A stretch of 64,000 nt of DNA from Methylomonas fluvii (GCF_014850975.1 NZ_JACXST010000003.1:1302001-1366000); one strand, 5' to 3'; counted from the first letter of the stretch, positions 10,893 through 20,158 are shown. The notes: generated by a model from the sequence alone, not told the origin. A program made the numbers and translations.

Positions 10893-13094
10893 ATGCCCCA
10901 ACCCAATTCCCACCGCCGGCACGAGCCGGCGGACTCCCGAGCACTGATAGCGGCGCTGCCGCTGGCCGCCGCGCTGCTCTGCCCAGCGCCGGCCGCGGCA
11001 AAGGATACCGACAAGGATTCGTCGGCCGACAAGGATGTCACCCTACCCGTTGTCGAAGTCAAAGAGCACAGTACACGCCGCGACGTCGGCTTCGTGGCGG
11101 CCGCCTCCAGCGCCGCCAGCAAGACCGACACCCCACTGCTGGAAACGCCGCAGTCGGTGTCGGTAGTCACCGACGACCAACTGGAAGCGCAAAACGTCGG
11201 CACTATCGCTGAAGCCCTGCGCTACACGCCGGGCGTGCAAAGCGAATCGTTCGGTTTCGAACCTCGCACCACTTATTTAAAAATGCGCGGTTTCGACGTG
11301 ACCGAGACCGGCCTGTTTCAGGACGGCTTAAAGCTGGTCAATCCCGGCTTTGCCGTCAGTTACAACCTGGAGCCGTTCGGCGCCGAGCGCATCGAGATAC
11401 CGCGCGGCCCCGCTTCGGTGCTGTACGGCCAAGCCGGCGCCGGCGGCCTAGTAAACTTCGTTTCAAAGAAGCCGATCTTCGGCGCCTTCGGCGGCGACAT
11501 CAAATTCGAGGCCGGCAACTACGACCGCTTGCAAGGCGAGCTGGATCTGCACGGTTCGCTGGACCGGCCCGGTAGCTTGGCGGCCCGGCTGGTGGCCTTG
11601 GGCCGCGACAGCGGAACTCAAGTCGACGCTATCGACGACAACCGGATTTATCTGGCGCCGTCGCTGACCTGGAAGCCGGATGAACGGACCACGCTGACCT
11701 TTTTAAGCCATTACCAGCAAGACCAAACCCAGCCGTCGCAACGCTATCCGGCGGCCGGGACCTTGTTCGGCAATCCGAACGGACCACTGCCCAGCAACCG
11801 CTTCACCGGCGAACCGGGCGTCGATCGATACGATCGCGAACAGTTTTCGGTCGGTTACCTATTCGAACACCGCTTTAACGACAAACTGGCGATTCGGCAA
11901 AACACCCGATATTACGACAATACACTGGACGCGCGCAGCGTTTACACGGCGGCGCTATTGGCCGACCAACGCACCATCAGCCGCTACTATTACGAAATTG
12001 ACGGCCGCGTGCAGGGATTTAGTCTGGACAACCAAGCCGAATTGAAATTGGCGACCGGGCCTATTGCCCAAACCTTGCTGGCCGGCCTGGATTTTCAACA
12101 TACCGACGCGATCTATGTGTTGCCGTTCGGTAGCGCACCGAATCTTGATCTGTACGCGCCGGTTTACGGCGCGGCGGTACCGGCCGCGTCGCCTTACCAA
12201 AACGACGTCTCGGTGCAGGACCAGATCGGCTTATATTTGCAGGATCAAATTAAACTGACCGAAAAATGGCGGCTGACCTTGGGTGGCCGTTACGATCTGG
12301 CCGACAGCGCCACCACCGGTCGTTTGGGCGGATCGGCCAGCGGCCAGCAGGATGAAAAGGCGACCGGTCGCGCCGGCTTGGTTTATCTGGCCGACAATGG
12401 CTTGGCGCCGTATTTCAGCTACGCCACCTCCTTCCTGCCGGCGCTCGGCCGCGACGCCTTGACCGGGCAAACATTCCAGCCGGAAACCGGCGAACAATAC
12501 GAATTCGGCGTCAAATACCAACCCAGGAACCAGCAAAGTTTCGTCAGCCTGGCCTATTTCGACCTGACCCGCGACAACTACCTGACCACCGACCCAACCA
12601 GTTTCCAGAACGTGCAGAAAGGCAGCGCCCATTCGCGCGGTATCGAATTGGAGGGCTTGGCCAGTCTGGATAACGGCCTGAATGTGACGGCCAGTTACAG
12701 TTATTTGGATGCCACCGTCACGAAAAGCTCGTTTGCCAGCGAAGTCGGCGAGCGTCTGGAGTACGTGCCGGACCACAAGGCCACGCTATGGGCCGATTAC
12801 ACCTTAGCCAACGGCCCGGCCAAGGGCTGGGGCATCGGCGGCGGCGCCCGATACATCGGCACCTCGTACGGCAACAACTATTACGGCCGCAACACCAGCG
12901 AGGTGCCGAGTTACGTGTTGTTCGACGCCAGTCTGCATTACACCTGGAAGCAGCTACAACTGGCCTTCAACCTGCAAAACGCGCTGGACAAGGAACACGT
13001 GACGTCGGCCTTCGATTACGGCAGTCCGGCCGACGGCTTTGCCTCTTACGGCATGCGCCGGGTGATCACCGGTTCGGTCAAGTACAGTTTCTAA
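10893..13094 (+). CDS. TonB-dependent siderophore receptor
   Basis: This 733-aa outer-membrane receptor has a signal peptide of about 35 residues (ALIAALPLAAALLCPAPAAA). A TonB-box-like DVTLPVVEVK is followed by the plug domain (about 65-185: TPLLETPQSVSVVTDDQL, YLKMRGFDV, RGPASVLYGQAGAGGLVNFVSKKP). The 22-strand barrel domain ends in the typical C-terminal aromatic (SVKYSF). It belongs to the FhuA/FoxA-like ferric-siderophore class; the ligand cannot be read from sequence. It is followed 12 bp later by a PepSY gene and resembles the receptor at 24.9 kb. Confidence 0.93.
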   Translation: MPQPNSHRRHEPADSRALIAALPLAAALLCPAPAAAKDTDKDSSADKDVTLPVVEVKEHSTRRDVGFVAAASSAASKTDTPLLETPQSVSVVTDDQLEAQNVGTIAEALRYTPGVQSESFGFEPRTTYLKMRGFDVTETGLFQDGLKLVNPGFAVSYNLEPFGAERIEIPRGPASVLYGQAGAGGLVNFVSKKPIFGAFGGDIKFEAGNYDRLQGELDLHGSLDRPGSLAARLVALGRDSGTQVDAIDDNRIYLAPSLTWKPDERTTLTFLSHYQQDQTQPSQRYPAAGTLFGNPNGPLPSNRFTGEPGVDRYDREQFSVGYLFEHRFNDKLAIRQNTRYYDNTLDARSVYTAALLADQRTISRYYYEIDGRVQGFSLDNQAELKLATGPIAQTLLAGLDFQHTDAIYVLPFGSAPNLDLYAPVYGAAVPAASPYQNDVSVQDQIGLYLQDQIKLTEKWRLTLGGRYDLADSATTGRLGGSASGQQDEKATGRAGLVYLADNGLAPYFSYATSFLPALGRDALTGQTFQPETGEQYEFGVKYQPRNQQSFVSLAYFDLTRDNYLTTDPTSFQNVQKGSAHSRGIELEGLASLDNGLNVTASYSYLDATVTKSSFASEVGERLEYVPDHKATLWADYTLANGPAKGWGIGGGARYIGTSYGNNYYGRNTSEVPSYVLFDASLHYTWKQLQLAFNLQNALDKEHVTSAFDYGSPADGFASYGMRRVITGSVKYSF

Positions 13095-13106
13095 GGGTTG
13101 GTAAAC

Positions 13107-14231
13107 ATGTCCGCCAGATCAACGTTCAAAGTTTGGTATGGGGTCCACCAATGGACCAGCCTGGTCTGTACGCTGTTCATGCTGCTGTTGTGCCTGACCG
13201 GCTTGCCGTTGATTTTTGCCGAGGAAATCGATCTGGCGCTAGGCCGAAATATCGCGGCGCCCCAACGGCCTGACGACCAGCGCCAAGCCGACGTCGACGC
13301 CATCGTCGCCGATGCCTTGGCCCGCCGACCCGGCGACACCGTGCAATTTCTGGTCGGCGACGCGGAGGAGCCGGCCTTGTGGTCGGTACGGCTCGGTAAA
13401 ACCGCGGCCAGTAGCGACGTGAGTGCGTTTTATCTGTACGACGCCCGCAACGGCGAGTTTTTGCACGCGGTTCCGCTGGACAGCGGCTTTATCAACCTGA
13501 TGTTTCGCTTGCATTACGACTTGTTCGCCGGCTTGCCCGGCAGCCTGCTGCTCGGAGCGATGGGCTTGCTGCTATTGGCGTCGCTGGTCTCCGGCACCGT
13601 GCTGTACCACTACCACATGGCTAAATTGCCGTTCGGCAGTGTGCGCCGGGCCGGTTCGAGTCGGCTGCGCTGGCTGGATTTGCACAACCTGCTCGGTATC
13701 GCCACCCTGGTCTGGCTGGCCATGGTCGGCTTGACCGGCGTCGTCAACACCGTGGCCGAACCGATTTTTCAGCGTTGGCAGGACACCGAACTGGCGGCGA
13801 TGCTGGCGCCTTACCAGGGCCAAGCGCCGGTCAACGGCCAAGGCCGGGCCGGCGCGGCACTGGCGGCGGCCTTACGCGCCGCGCCGGACATGGCCCTGAG
13901 CTTTATGGCCTTCCCCGGCAATGAATTCGCCGGCCCGCGCCAGTTCGTCGCCTTCCTGCAGGGCAATACGCCGCTGACCAGCCAATTGCTGACGCCGGTG
14001 GTGATCGACGCGGCGACCAGTGAAGTATTGGCAAAACGCGAACTGCCGGCTTACGTCAAAGCCTTGCTGCTGTCCAAACCGCTGCACTTCGGCAATTACG
14101 GCGGCCTGCCGCTGAAATGCCTGTGGCTGGTACTGGATTTGATCGCCATCGCGGTGCTGGTCAGCGGCGTGTATTTATGGCTGGCCCTGCGGCGCTGGCG
14201 GCTTCCAGCGGTTGCCGGAGCGGCGGCCTGA
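13107..14231 (+). CDS. PepSY-associated transmembrane protein
   Basis: This 374-aa inner-membrane protein is of the PepSY/PiuB-like family, often paired with siderophore receptors and thought to act as a ferric-siderophore reductase or iron-release factor. Membrane helices lie near residues 17-37, 140-165, 195-220 and 340-365. KVWYGVHQWTSL, RLHYDLFAG and LDLHNLLGI supply likely membrane-bound histidines. The ATG at 13107 is preceded by AAGGG at nine bases and is preferred over an in-frame TTG nine bases upstream. Its stop overlaps the next start. Confidence 0.88.
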   Translation: MSARSTFKVWYGVHQWTSLVCTLFMLLLCLTGLPLIFAEEIDLALGRNIAAPQRPDDQRQADVDAIVADALARRPGDTVQFLVGDAEEPALWSVRLGKTAASSDVSAFYLYDARNGEFLHAVPLDSGFINLMFRLHYDLFAGLPGSLLLGAMGLLLLASLVSGTVLYHYHMAKLPFGSVRRAGSSRLRWLDLHNLLGIATLVWLAMVGLTGVVNTVAEPIFQRWQDTELAAMLAPYQGQAPVNGQGRAGAALAAALRAAPDMALSFMAFPGNEFAGPRQFVAFLQGNTPLTSQLLTPVVIDAATSEVLAKRELPAYVKALLLSKPLHFGNYGGLPLKCLWLVLDLIAIAVLVSGVYLWLALRRWRLPAVAGAAA

Positions 14232-14461
14232 TGCGGACCGCCAGCCGGCGCACGTTTTGGCAAATCTGGCGCCTGCCACTGGCGCTGGGTTTGGCCAGCG
14301 CGGCCGGACTGGCGGCGGCATTGATTGGCGACGGCGCGTGGGATGCCGCGTCCTGGGCCTTGTTGGGTTTGCCGGCGGCGGTTTGCGGCCTGGGATGTTG
14401 GCCGTCGAAGAGTACCGCCTGTGTTGGTGATAAAGGACCGGATGGGTACAAACGGGAGTGA
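14231..14461 (+). CDS. Small membrane protein coupled to PepSY gene
   Basis: This 76-aa protein has two hydrophobic helices (PLALGLASAAGLAAALIG and WALLGLPAAVCGLGCW) after a basic N-terminus. Its ATG overlaps the PepSY stop in TGATG, so translation is probably coupled. Short two-helix proteins are commonly encoded after PepSY genes in siderophore operons; their function is unknown. Confidence 0.65.
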   Translation: MRTASRRTFWQIWRLPLALGLASAAGLAAALIGDGAWDAASWALLGLPAAVCGLGCWPSKSTACVGDKGPDGYKRE

Positions 14462-14621
14462 GGGGATGGGTTTAGAGAATCTCCTCCTACCCCCTCTTTC
14501 TCAAATATCGGGATGAACAAGCAAACAATTATTGGAATTTATGTCCCCAGCAAGGTGATTTGAAAAAACCGGCATTTCCGCCACAGCGGAAACGCCAAAC
14601 AACAATTGATTAAATTAACCC

Positions 14622-14655
14622 GCCAGCCCCCCTAGCCGTCGTGCCAGGCAGCCAG
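14622..14655 (+). promoter_or_regulatory. Doubled GCC/AGCC motif before heme receptor
   Basis: CGCCAGCC is followed by GTGCCAGGCAGCCAGC. A strong hairpin (TTTCCGC-CACA-GCGGAAA, 14575-14592) lies about 30 bases upstream. This matches the arrangement before the siderophore receptors at 10.9, 24.9 and 38.2 kb. Confidence 0.45.
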
Positions 14656-14673
14656 CAGTAACCACTGTATGCC

Positions 14674-17268
14674 ATGGCAACCAAACCGACTGATTCAATA
14701 TTCGCAATCGGGCCTCGAGACATTTTGATGTCCGTTCGCCTCGCGCCTTTCGAGAGACGGCTGGCGCTTCGACAAGCCCGCCCGGAGCACTGCCGCTGCG
14801 TTTGGCGTGCATGCCCTTTAGGGTACCAAGGGTTCGAACAATTTAGGGCCGGATCAATCGCGCCACGGCGCCGCCCCGATGCAATCTGCTTCGCGTATCG
14901 CGCCCCTTGCCGGCGGGCGCTGCTTGGCGCGCTGCTTGGCGCGCTGATGGGCTTGCTGGCCGGCACGGCCGTGGCCGAGGCGCCTGCCACCGACACGGCG
15001 GAAGACATCGAATTGCCGACCGTCGCGGTCAAATCCGCCGCCGACGTCAAGAAGGCCGCCGTGCCCGGCACTCAATCGACGATAGACGCGGCGACGATAG
15101 AACAACGCATGGTCCGCGACATCAAGGACCTGATCCGCTACGAACCCGGCGTCAACGTCGGCAGCAACCCGCAACGCTTCGGCTCGACCGGCTTCACGAT
15201 ACGCGGACTGGGCGGCAACCGAGTATTGATGCAAATCGACGGCGTGCGCCTGCCGGACAGCTTCGGCATCGGCTCGTTCGCCAACTCGACCCGCAACGCG
15301 GTGGACATGGATGCGCTGAAAGCGGTCGAGATTGTGCGCGGCAGCGGCCCGGCGGCCTACGGCGGCGACGCGCTGGGCGGCACCGTCAATTTCGTCACAA
15401 AGGACCCGCGAGACTATTTAAAGGTATTCGGCAAATCCAGCTATACCGGCCTGAAATTGCATTACAACACCACCGATAACCAATTCAGCCAAACCGGCAC
15501 CGCCGCCGGCGCGCTGGGCGGCTGGGAAGGATTGGCGGTGTTCACCCATAGCCACGGCAACGAAACCGACAACCAAGGCGGCATCGACAGCCGCGATGAG
15601 CGGCGCACCCTGCCCAGCCCGCAAGACAATCAGGGTTACAACCTGCTGGCTAAATTGCTCTACCGCTTCAACGACGACAACGTGCTGCGGGTCAGCGGCG
15701 AATGGCTGAACAAAGTATCCGATACCGACGCGTTGTACGGCCAGAATCTGGACATCAGCAACCGCTTCGTCAACCGGATGTTGACCGACGACGACCAGTC
15801 GCGTTGGCGGCTGGCGCTGGACCACACCCTGAAAGCCGTGCAAACGCCGCTGTTCGACCAAGTGTTCTGGCAGTTTTACACGCAACGCTCGGCCACCCGC
15901 CAGGCCACCTTTCAGGACCGGACTTCCAACGCCAACGGCCATGTATTGGTCGAGCGTATCTTCGATTTCGACAACGAGGACCTCGGCGGACAACTGCGGC
16001 TGGACAAGCATTTCGAGTTCGCCGCCGCCGAACACGACCTGCAATACGGCGGCCAAATCAGTAAAAACAGCGTGGCCCAGCAACGCGACGGCACCCTGAC
16101 CTGCCTGACCGGCAAACCGCGTCCGCCGCGCCAGGGCGGCGTCACCCCGGAGTGCGGCAACGGCAAGGGTACCGTCACCCATACGATATTGCCCGACGAA
16201 TTCCCGGTCCGCGATTTCCCGCTCAGCACCATAACCAAGGCCGGCGCTTATGTGCAGGACACGATAAGTTTGTTCGACCGGCGCATCGAACTGATCCCCG
16301 GCGGCCGTTGGGAGTACTACCGGCTATTGCCGCAAAGCGATTACCTGTTCGAAAAAGCCTCGGCCCAGGCCGTCGCGGAAGGCGCGGCCCCCATCGTGCC
16401 GACCATTAAGGACGCCGAAGCCTTCCTACCCAAATTCGGCGCGTTGCTGCATTTGAACCGCGTCTTCACGTTGCACGGCCAATACGCCCACGGCTTTCGC
16501 GGCCCCAATTTCAGCGACAGCAACCTGGGCTTTACCAACGCCGCGTTCGGCTACACCACGATACCCAACAGCGCCTTGACGCTGGAAACCAGCGTCGGCG
16601 CCGAAGTCGGCCTGCGCGGCCAGGGCGGCGCCGGCCAATTCGACGCGACCTTGTTCCGCAACGACTACGAGGACTTCATGTACGACGCGACGATATGCAG
16701 TCAAAGCAGCGGCTGCCAATACCTGACCTATCAAACCGTCAACAGCCCCGACCCGATCCGCTTGCAAGGCGTCGAATTCAAAAGCCAAGTCTTTCTGGAT
16801 TGGTTTTGGCCCGAACTATCCGGCACCAGCCTGCTGCTCAGCGGCTCCTACACCGAAGGCACGAATCTGCGTAGCGGCCGGAGCGACGATGTCGCGCTGC
16901 GCAAGATCAGTCCGATGAAGGGCGTGCTCGGCCTGCGTTACGACCCAACGGCCGGCGATTGGGGAGGCGAACTGATCCTGACCCTGGTCGGCCCCAAGCA
17001 GGCGGCCACCGCGCCGGCCGACGCCAGCTATTTGACCAGCGGTTACGGCGTCGTCGATTTCAACGCCTATTACCGCATCAACCAGCACGTCAGCCTGAAT
17101 CTGGGCGTGTTCAACGTCTTCGACAGCCGCTACATCGACTGGGAAGACGTGGACACCCAGGAAAGCAATCCGCACCGCGGCCTGGGTCCGTTCGCCAATG
17201 CCGACATTCGCGACCGCTATTCCCGGCCCGGCCGCAATCTCGGCGTCACGCTGAAAATCGCTTATTGA
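14674..17268 (+). CDS. TonB-dependent heme/hemoglobin receptor
   Basis: The receptor has a TonB-box-like DIELPTVAVK, a plug with FTIRGLGGNRVLMQIDGVRLPD and RGSGPAAYGGDALGGTVNF, and a barrel ending in LKIAY. The barrel carries the heme-receptor FRAP-type motif (YAHGFRGPNFSDSNLGF). It opens a locus with hmuS, a HugZ-like oxygenase and hmuTUV, so heme is the likely ligand. The start is doubtful. The ATG at 14674 gives 864 aa, but its first ~65 residues run through a degenerate copy of the dispersed repeat. The real signal peptide appears to be RRALLGALLGALMGLLAG (about 14925-14980) and no in-frame ATG precedes it closely. A frameshift from the ATG at 14879, or a non-ATG start, is possible. Confidence 0.9.
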   Translation: MATKPTDSIFAIGPRDILMSVRLAPFERRLALRQARPEHCRCVWRACPLGYQGFEQFRAGSIAPRRRPDAICFAYRAPCRRALLGALLGALMGLLAGTAVAEAPATDTAEDIELPTVAVKSAADVKKAAVPGTQSTIDAATIEQRMVRDIKDLIRYEPGVNVGSNPQRFGSTGFTIRGLGGNRVLMQIDGVRLPDSFGIGSFANSTRNAVDMDALKAVEIVRGSGPAAYGGDALGGTVNFVTKDPRDYLKVFGKSSYTGLKLHYNTTDNQFSQTGTAAGALGGWEGLAVFTHSHGNETDNQGGIDSRDERRTLPSPQDNQGYNLLAKLLYRFNDDNVLRVSGEWLNKVSDTDALYGQNLDISNRFVNRMLTDDDQSRWRLALDHTLKAVQTPLFDQVFWQFYTQRSATRQATFQDRTSNANGHVLVERIFDFDNEDLGGQLRLDKHFEFAAAEHDLQYGGQISKNSVAQQRDGTLTCLTGKPRPPRQGGVTPECGNGKGTVTHTILPDEFPVRDFPLSTITKAGAYVQDTISLFDRRIELIPGGRWEYYRLLPQSDYLFEKASAQAVAEGAAPIVPTIKDAEAFLPKFGALLHLNRVFTLHGQYAHGFRGPNFSDSNLGFTNAAFGYTTIPNSALTLETSVGAEVGLRGQGGAGQFDATLFRNDYEDFMYDATICSQSSGCQYLTYQTVNSPDPIRLQGVEFKSQVFLDWFWPELSGTSLLLSGSYTEGTNLRSGRSDDVALRKISPMKGVLGLRYDPTAGDWGGELILTLVGPKQAATAPADASYLTSGYGVVDFNAYYRINQHVSLNLGVFNVFDSRYIDWEDVDTQESNPHRGLGPFANADIRDRYSRPGRNLGVTLKIAY
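14709..14858. repeat. Degenerate copy of the dispersed intergenic element
   Basis: GGGCCT, TGTCCGTTCGCCTCGCGCC, GCTTCGACAAGCCCGCCCGG and AGGGCCGGATCAAT follow the plan of the other copies. It lies between the doubled GCC motif and the signal-peptide region of the heme receptor, so it has probably separated the gene from its original leader. Confidence 0.5.
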
Positions 17269-17279
17269 AGAGAACCACG

Positions 17280-17528
17280 ATGAATCATAGCCACCGGGCC
17301 CACGGCCCTAAAAAACAACTGGAAACCTTGTTCGACGAACTGCTGCACCACGACGGTTTCGGCGAACTGCGCGTGGAAATGCGCCTGCTCAAGCGCGGCC
17401 AGAAGGAAGTCATCCTGCATTGCGGCAAGCAATACCGCTATGTCGTGGATTTCCAATCCCGCTACCGGCCGCCGACCGAAGCCGCCGCGCCGCCGCGCGA
17501 GCAAGCGGGCCCGGACCAAGCCTCATGA
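17280..17528 (+). CDS. Small protein of heme locus
   Basis: I do not recognise this 82-aa protein (MNHSHRAHGPKKQ...) as a named family. It starts 11 bp after the heme receptor stop. Its centre, KEVILHCGKQYRYVVDF, has the same short strand pattern as the EIVIEHQGDEYRLRIT core of HemP, so a HemP-like regulatory or heme-handling role is a possibility from inference only. It has several His residues at the N-terminus and one Cys, and no membrane segment. Confidence 0.65.
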   Translation: MNHSHRAHGPKKQLETLFDELLHHDGFGELRVEMRLLKRGQKEVILHCGKQYRYVVDFQSRYRPPTEAAAPPREQAGPDQAS

Positions 17529-17674
17529 GTTTTTCCCATCCGCCACCGCCGATGGCGTCAGCCATCGCGGATCGCCGGCTCGGGGTCGAAGCGGCGGATC
17601 GTATATACGGCAATACCCACGCACCGTCTTCCTGAAGAAGAGCTGCGTTCAACTTCATTTAAAGGACATTACCC

Positions 17675-18415
17675 ATGAAATACCTGCATCAATCGACCCT
17701 GATCGCCAGCCTGCTGGCCGTTTCCGGCATCGCCAACGCCGATTACACCAACGATCCCGATCCCTACGCGGCCGGCTACGGCTTCGACACCCCGAGCGAA
17801 GCCGCCTGGGGCGGTTGGGATCGCGGCGACACCGGCACGCTGTACGCGGAATGGGACACCTTCGTCGACAGCTCCTACCCCGGCACCCGCACCGCCGCGC
17901 CGGATGTTGGCAGCGCCGGCACCACCGACGCCAATATCGGCTGGAACGCCGGCACATTCGCGGCCGGGTCGGGCAATTTATATAGCTTCAGCGTTATCGA
18001 AGAGTTTGCCGCCACGATAGCTGGCAGCGTGGCCTCCGGGCCTTTGCGCGCTGTACTGCAATTCGAAACCTGGGGAATACCGGCCGACTACTCAAGCATA
18101 CTGCTGAATGGCGTGGCGCCCACCTTCACCGCGCAAACATTTTACGATACGTCCTATCCTAGCTCGTTCGGTGCTGTACCGTTTGAGCAGTATTTAGCTT
18201 ATTGGGATTTGTCCGACGCAGCATCGGTTTACCAGTTTACCTTCAGCAGCGACGATCCTAGCCTGAGCTTAGCGCAAGTTGCGCTGGATATCGGCCCGAA
18301 CGCAGCTGGCGCCGATCCCGTAACCAGCGTGCCGCTGCCTGCCGCAGTATGGCTGTTCGGCGCCGGCTTAATGGGTTTGCTGGGTTTAAATCGTAAGAAA
18401 GGCCTGGCGGCATAA
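17675..18415 (+). CDS. VPLPA/PEP-CTERM sorted exported protein
   Basis: This 246-aa protein has a signal peptide (LIASLLAVSGIANA, cut near residue 22). A Gly/Ser/Asp-rich mature part of unknown fold follows. The C-terminal sorting signal is SVPLPAAVWLFGAGLMGLLG followed by NRKK, the PEP-CTERM variant processed by exosortase. AAAGGAC precedes the ATG. It lies inside the heme island between the receptor and hmuS, and a strong hairpin follows. A surface or secreted heme-binding role would fit the context, but the sequence does not resemble HasA-type hemophores as far as I can see. Confidence 0.85.
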   Translation: MKYLHQSTLIASLLAVSGIANADYTNDPDPYAAGYGFDTPSEAAWGGWDRGDTGTLYAEWDTFVDSSYPGTRTAAPDVGSAGTTDANIGWNAGTFAAGSGNLYSFSVIEEFAATIAGSVASGPLRAVLQFETWGIPADYSSILLNGVAPTFTAQTFYDTSYPSSFGAVPFEQYLAYWDLSDAASVYQFTFSSDDPSLSLAQVALDIGPNAAGADPVTSVPLPAAVWLFGAGLMGLLGLNRKKGLAA

Positions 18416-18432
18416 GCGCCGGCCTGTAAACG

Positions 18433-18466
18433 CTTTGCAGCCGGGTCGCGTGGCCCGGCTGCAAAG
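18433..18466 (+). terminator. Hairpin after PEP-CTERM gene
   Basis: There is a perfect 13-bp stem (CTTTGCAGCCGGG / CCCGGCTGCAAAG) with an 8-base loop and no T run. It probably terminates or stabilises the upstream transcript. Confidence 0.65.
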
Positions 18467-18525
18467 TCCCTAACCTGCGCTGCCCTGGAAACTCGCAGTG
18501 CATTCGCTTAACGGAGCTCAGCGTA

Positions 18526-19539
18526 ATGGCAAAATCCATGACTAAACATCCCGTATCGATTGCGGACACTTTGAAACAAGCGTGGCAAGACCTGCGCGCC
18601 GATCATCCGCATATGCGGATTCGCGATGCCGCGGCGACTTTGGGCGTCAGCGAAGCCGAACTGCTGGCAACCGACTGCGGCAACCGGGTCACCCGCTTGC
18701 GGGAACACTGGCCCGCACTGCTGGGCGCGGTAGGCACGCTGGCTCCGGTGATGGCCTTGACCCGCAACGCTTTTGCGGTGCACGAAAAAACCGGGTTCTA
18801 CGAGGATATATGTCCATGCGGCGACGTTATCCTGATTACCGGACACCATATCGAACTGTGCCTATCGATCGGCGTTTGGCATTCGAGTTTCGCAGTGATT
18901 GAAGAAACCCATCTCGGCCCGCGCCACAGCCTGCAATTTTTCGACACGACCGGCGAAGCGGTGCATAAGATCTATCTGACCGAACATGCCGATGCCGGCC
19001 TTTACCGGCGCTTGGTCGACATCTTTCGTGCCGACGATCAGTCGCCCTATCTGGCACCACCCACCGACGGCACCAAGCAGGCGCTTGGCGCCATCGCCTC
19101 ATCACAGGATTTACCGGAACACTGGCAGCGCTTGCTGCTTGCCCACACGCCCGAGGCTGTTCTCGCAGGCCGGATTGCCACGCCGGCGCTACGCGAGATC
19201 ATGCGGCAACTGGCGGAACTACTGTTGCCGATACAAGTGCTGGTCGGCAATCCCGGCGCGATGCAACTGCACGACGGCCCGATTCAAAACCTGAAAATTA
19301 CCGGACCCTGGTTCAATGTCCTGGATCAGGGTTTCAATCTGCACCTTAACGAAATGGCCGTGGCCGGCGCGGACATCGTCCAACTCACTTACAAGCAGCG
19401 GGATTTGACCGGCCTGCTGGTTCGTGACCAAAACCAGCAGACCATCTTGACCATTGTCGGCCAATTCGACGAAGCCGACGGAGAAAGTGCTTTGTGGCGC
19501 GACTTGCTATTGGCCTTGCCGGTCATAGGGCCTGTTTAG
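18526..19539 (+). CDS. hmuS: Hemin-degrading/trafficking factor HmuS family
   Basis: This 337-aa cytoplasmic protein is of the HemS/HmuS/ChuS family, which binds imported heme and passes it on or degrades it. Two repeated HemS-type halves are visible (LAPVMALTRNAFAVHEKTGFYED and, in the second half, GPWFNVLDQGFNLHLNEMAVAGADIVQL). The family signature GDVILITGHHIELCL / IGVWHSSFAVIEE is clear. It is slightly shorter than typical members (about 345). GGAG precedes the ATG. A 28-bp perfect palindrome follows the stop codon. Confidence 0.9.
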   Translation: MAKSMTKHPVSIADTLKQAWQDLRADHPHMRIRDAAATLGVSEAELLATDCGNRVTRLREHWPALLGAVGTLAPVMALTRNAFAVHEKTGFYEDICPCGDVILITGHHIELCLSIGVWHSSFAVIEETHLGPRHSLQFFDTTGEAVHKIYLTEHADAGLYRRLVDIFRADDQSPYLAPPTDGTKQALGAIASSQDLPEHWQRLLLAHTPEAVLAGRIATPALREIMRQLAELLLPIQVLVGNPGAMQLHDGPIQNLKITGPWFNVLDQGFNLHLNEMAVAGADIVQLTYKQRDLTGLLVRDQNQQTILTIVGQFDEADGESALWRDLLLALPVIGPV

Positions 19540-19540
19540 G

Positions 19541-19568
19541 GTAGAGACGCAAAATTTTGCGTCTCTAC
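19541..19568. terminator. Perfect 28-bp palindrome after hmuS
   Basis: The arms GTAGAGACGCAAAA and TTTTGCGTCTCTAC are fully complementary, one base after the hmuS stop. It is a likely bidirectional terminator or REP-type palindrome. Confidence 0.7.
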
Positions 19569-19621
19569 CTAGGTCCATAAGCCACTACATTTTATTTATA
19601 CCCTCAAAACAGGAAACCCGC

Positions 19622-20158
19622 ATGAACCACAAAACCATCGATCTCGAACAAGTCAGAGCAGCCTATACCGCGCTGCCGCAAACATTTTCCTCCGTGCTTA
19701 TGGCCACGGTCAGCGGCTCCGGCGAGCCCGAAGCCAGTTACGCCGCCTATATCCGCCACGACGGCCAATATTACGTGTACGTCAGCGAACTATCCGCCCA
19801 TACCCGCAATCTGCTGGCCAACGGCAAAGTCTGTCTGCTGTTCGTCGAGGACGAGGACAAAGCCGCGCATTTGTTCGCCCGCCAGCGCGTGACCTACCAC
19901 TGCTCGGCCGGCGAAATAGACCGCGATTCCGAAGCATTCGCCTACATCATGGTTTTATTCGAAGAAAAATTCGGCGCCTTCATGAAACAGTTACAAAACA
20001 TGCAGGACTTTCATCTGTTTTGCCTCAGTCCGCAGCGCGGCAGTTTCGTGCAAGGCTTTGCCAAGGCATTTGCGATAGAAGGCGACGATCTGGCACAAAT
20101 CCGCCACGTCAACGACGTCGGCCACCAGACCCGCGAACCGGCTGAAGCGCCGGCGTAA
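19622..20158 (+). CDS. HugZ-type heme oxygenase / pyridoxamine-phosphate-oxidase-fold protein
   Basis: This 178-aa protein has the FMN-binding split-barrel fold of the HugZ group (SSVLMATVSGSGEPEASYAAY, YYVYVSELSAHTRNLLANGKVCLLF, ARQRVTYHCSAG) and a C-terminal FVQGFAKAFAIEGDDL. HugZ proteins bind heme and can cleave it to biliverdin. The position between hmuS and hmuTUV supports a role in iron release from heme. The catalytic heme ligand cannot be fixed from sequence alone. Confidence 0.85.
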   Translation: MNHKTIDLEQVRAAYTALPQTFSSVLMATVSGSGEPEASYAAYIRHDGQYYVYVSELSAHTRNLLANGKVCLLFVEDEDKAAHLFARQRVTYHCSAGEIDRDSEAFAYIMVLFEEKFGAFMKQLQNMQDFHLFCLSPQRGSFVQGFAKAFAIEGDDLAQIRHVNDVGHQTREPAEAPA

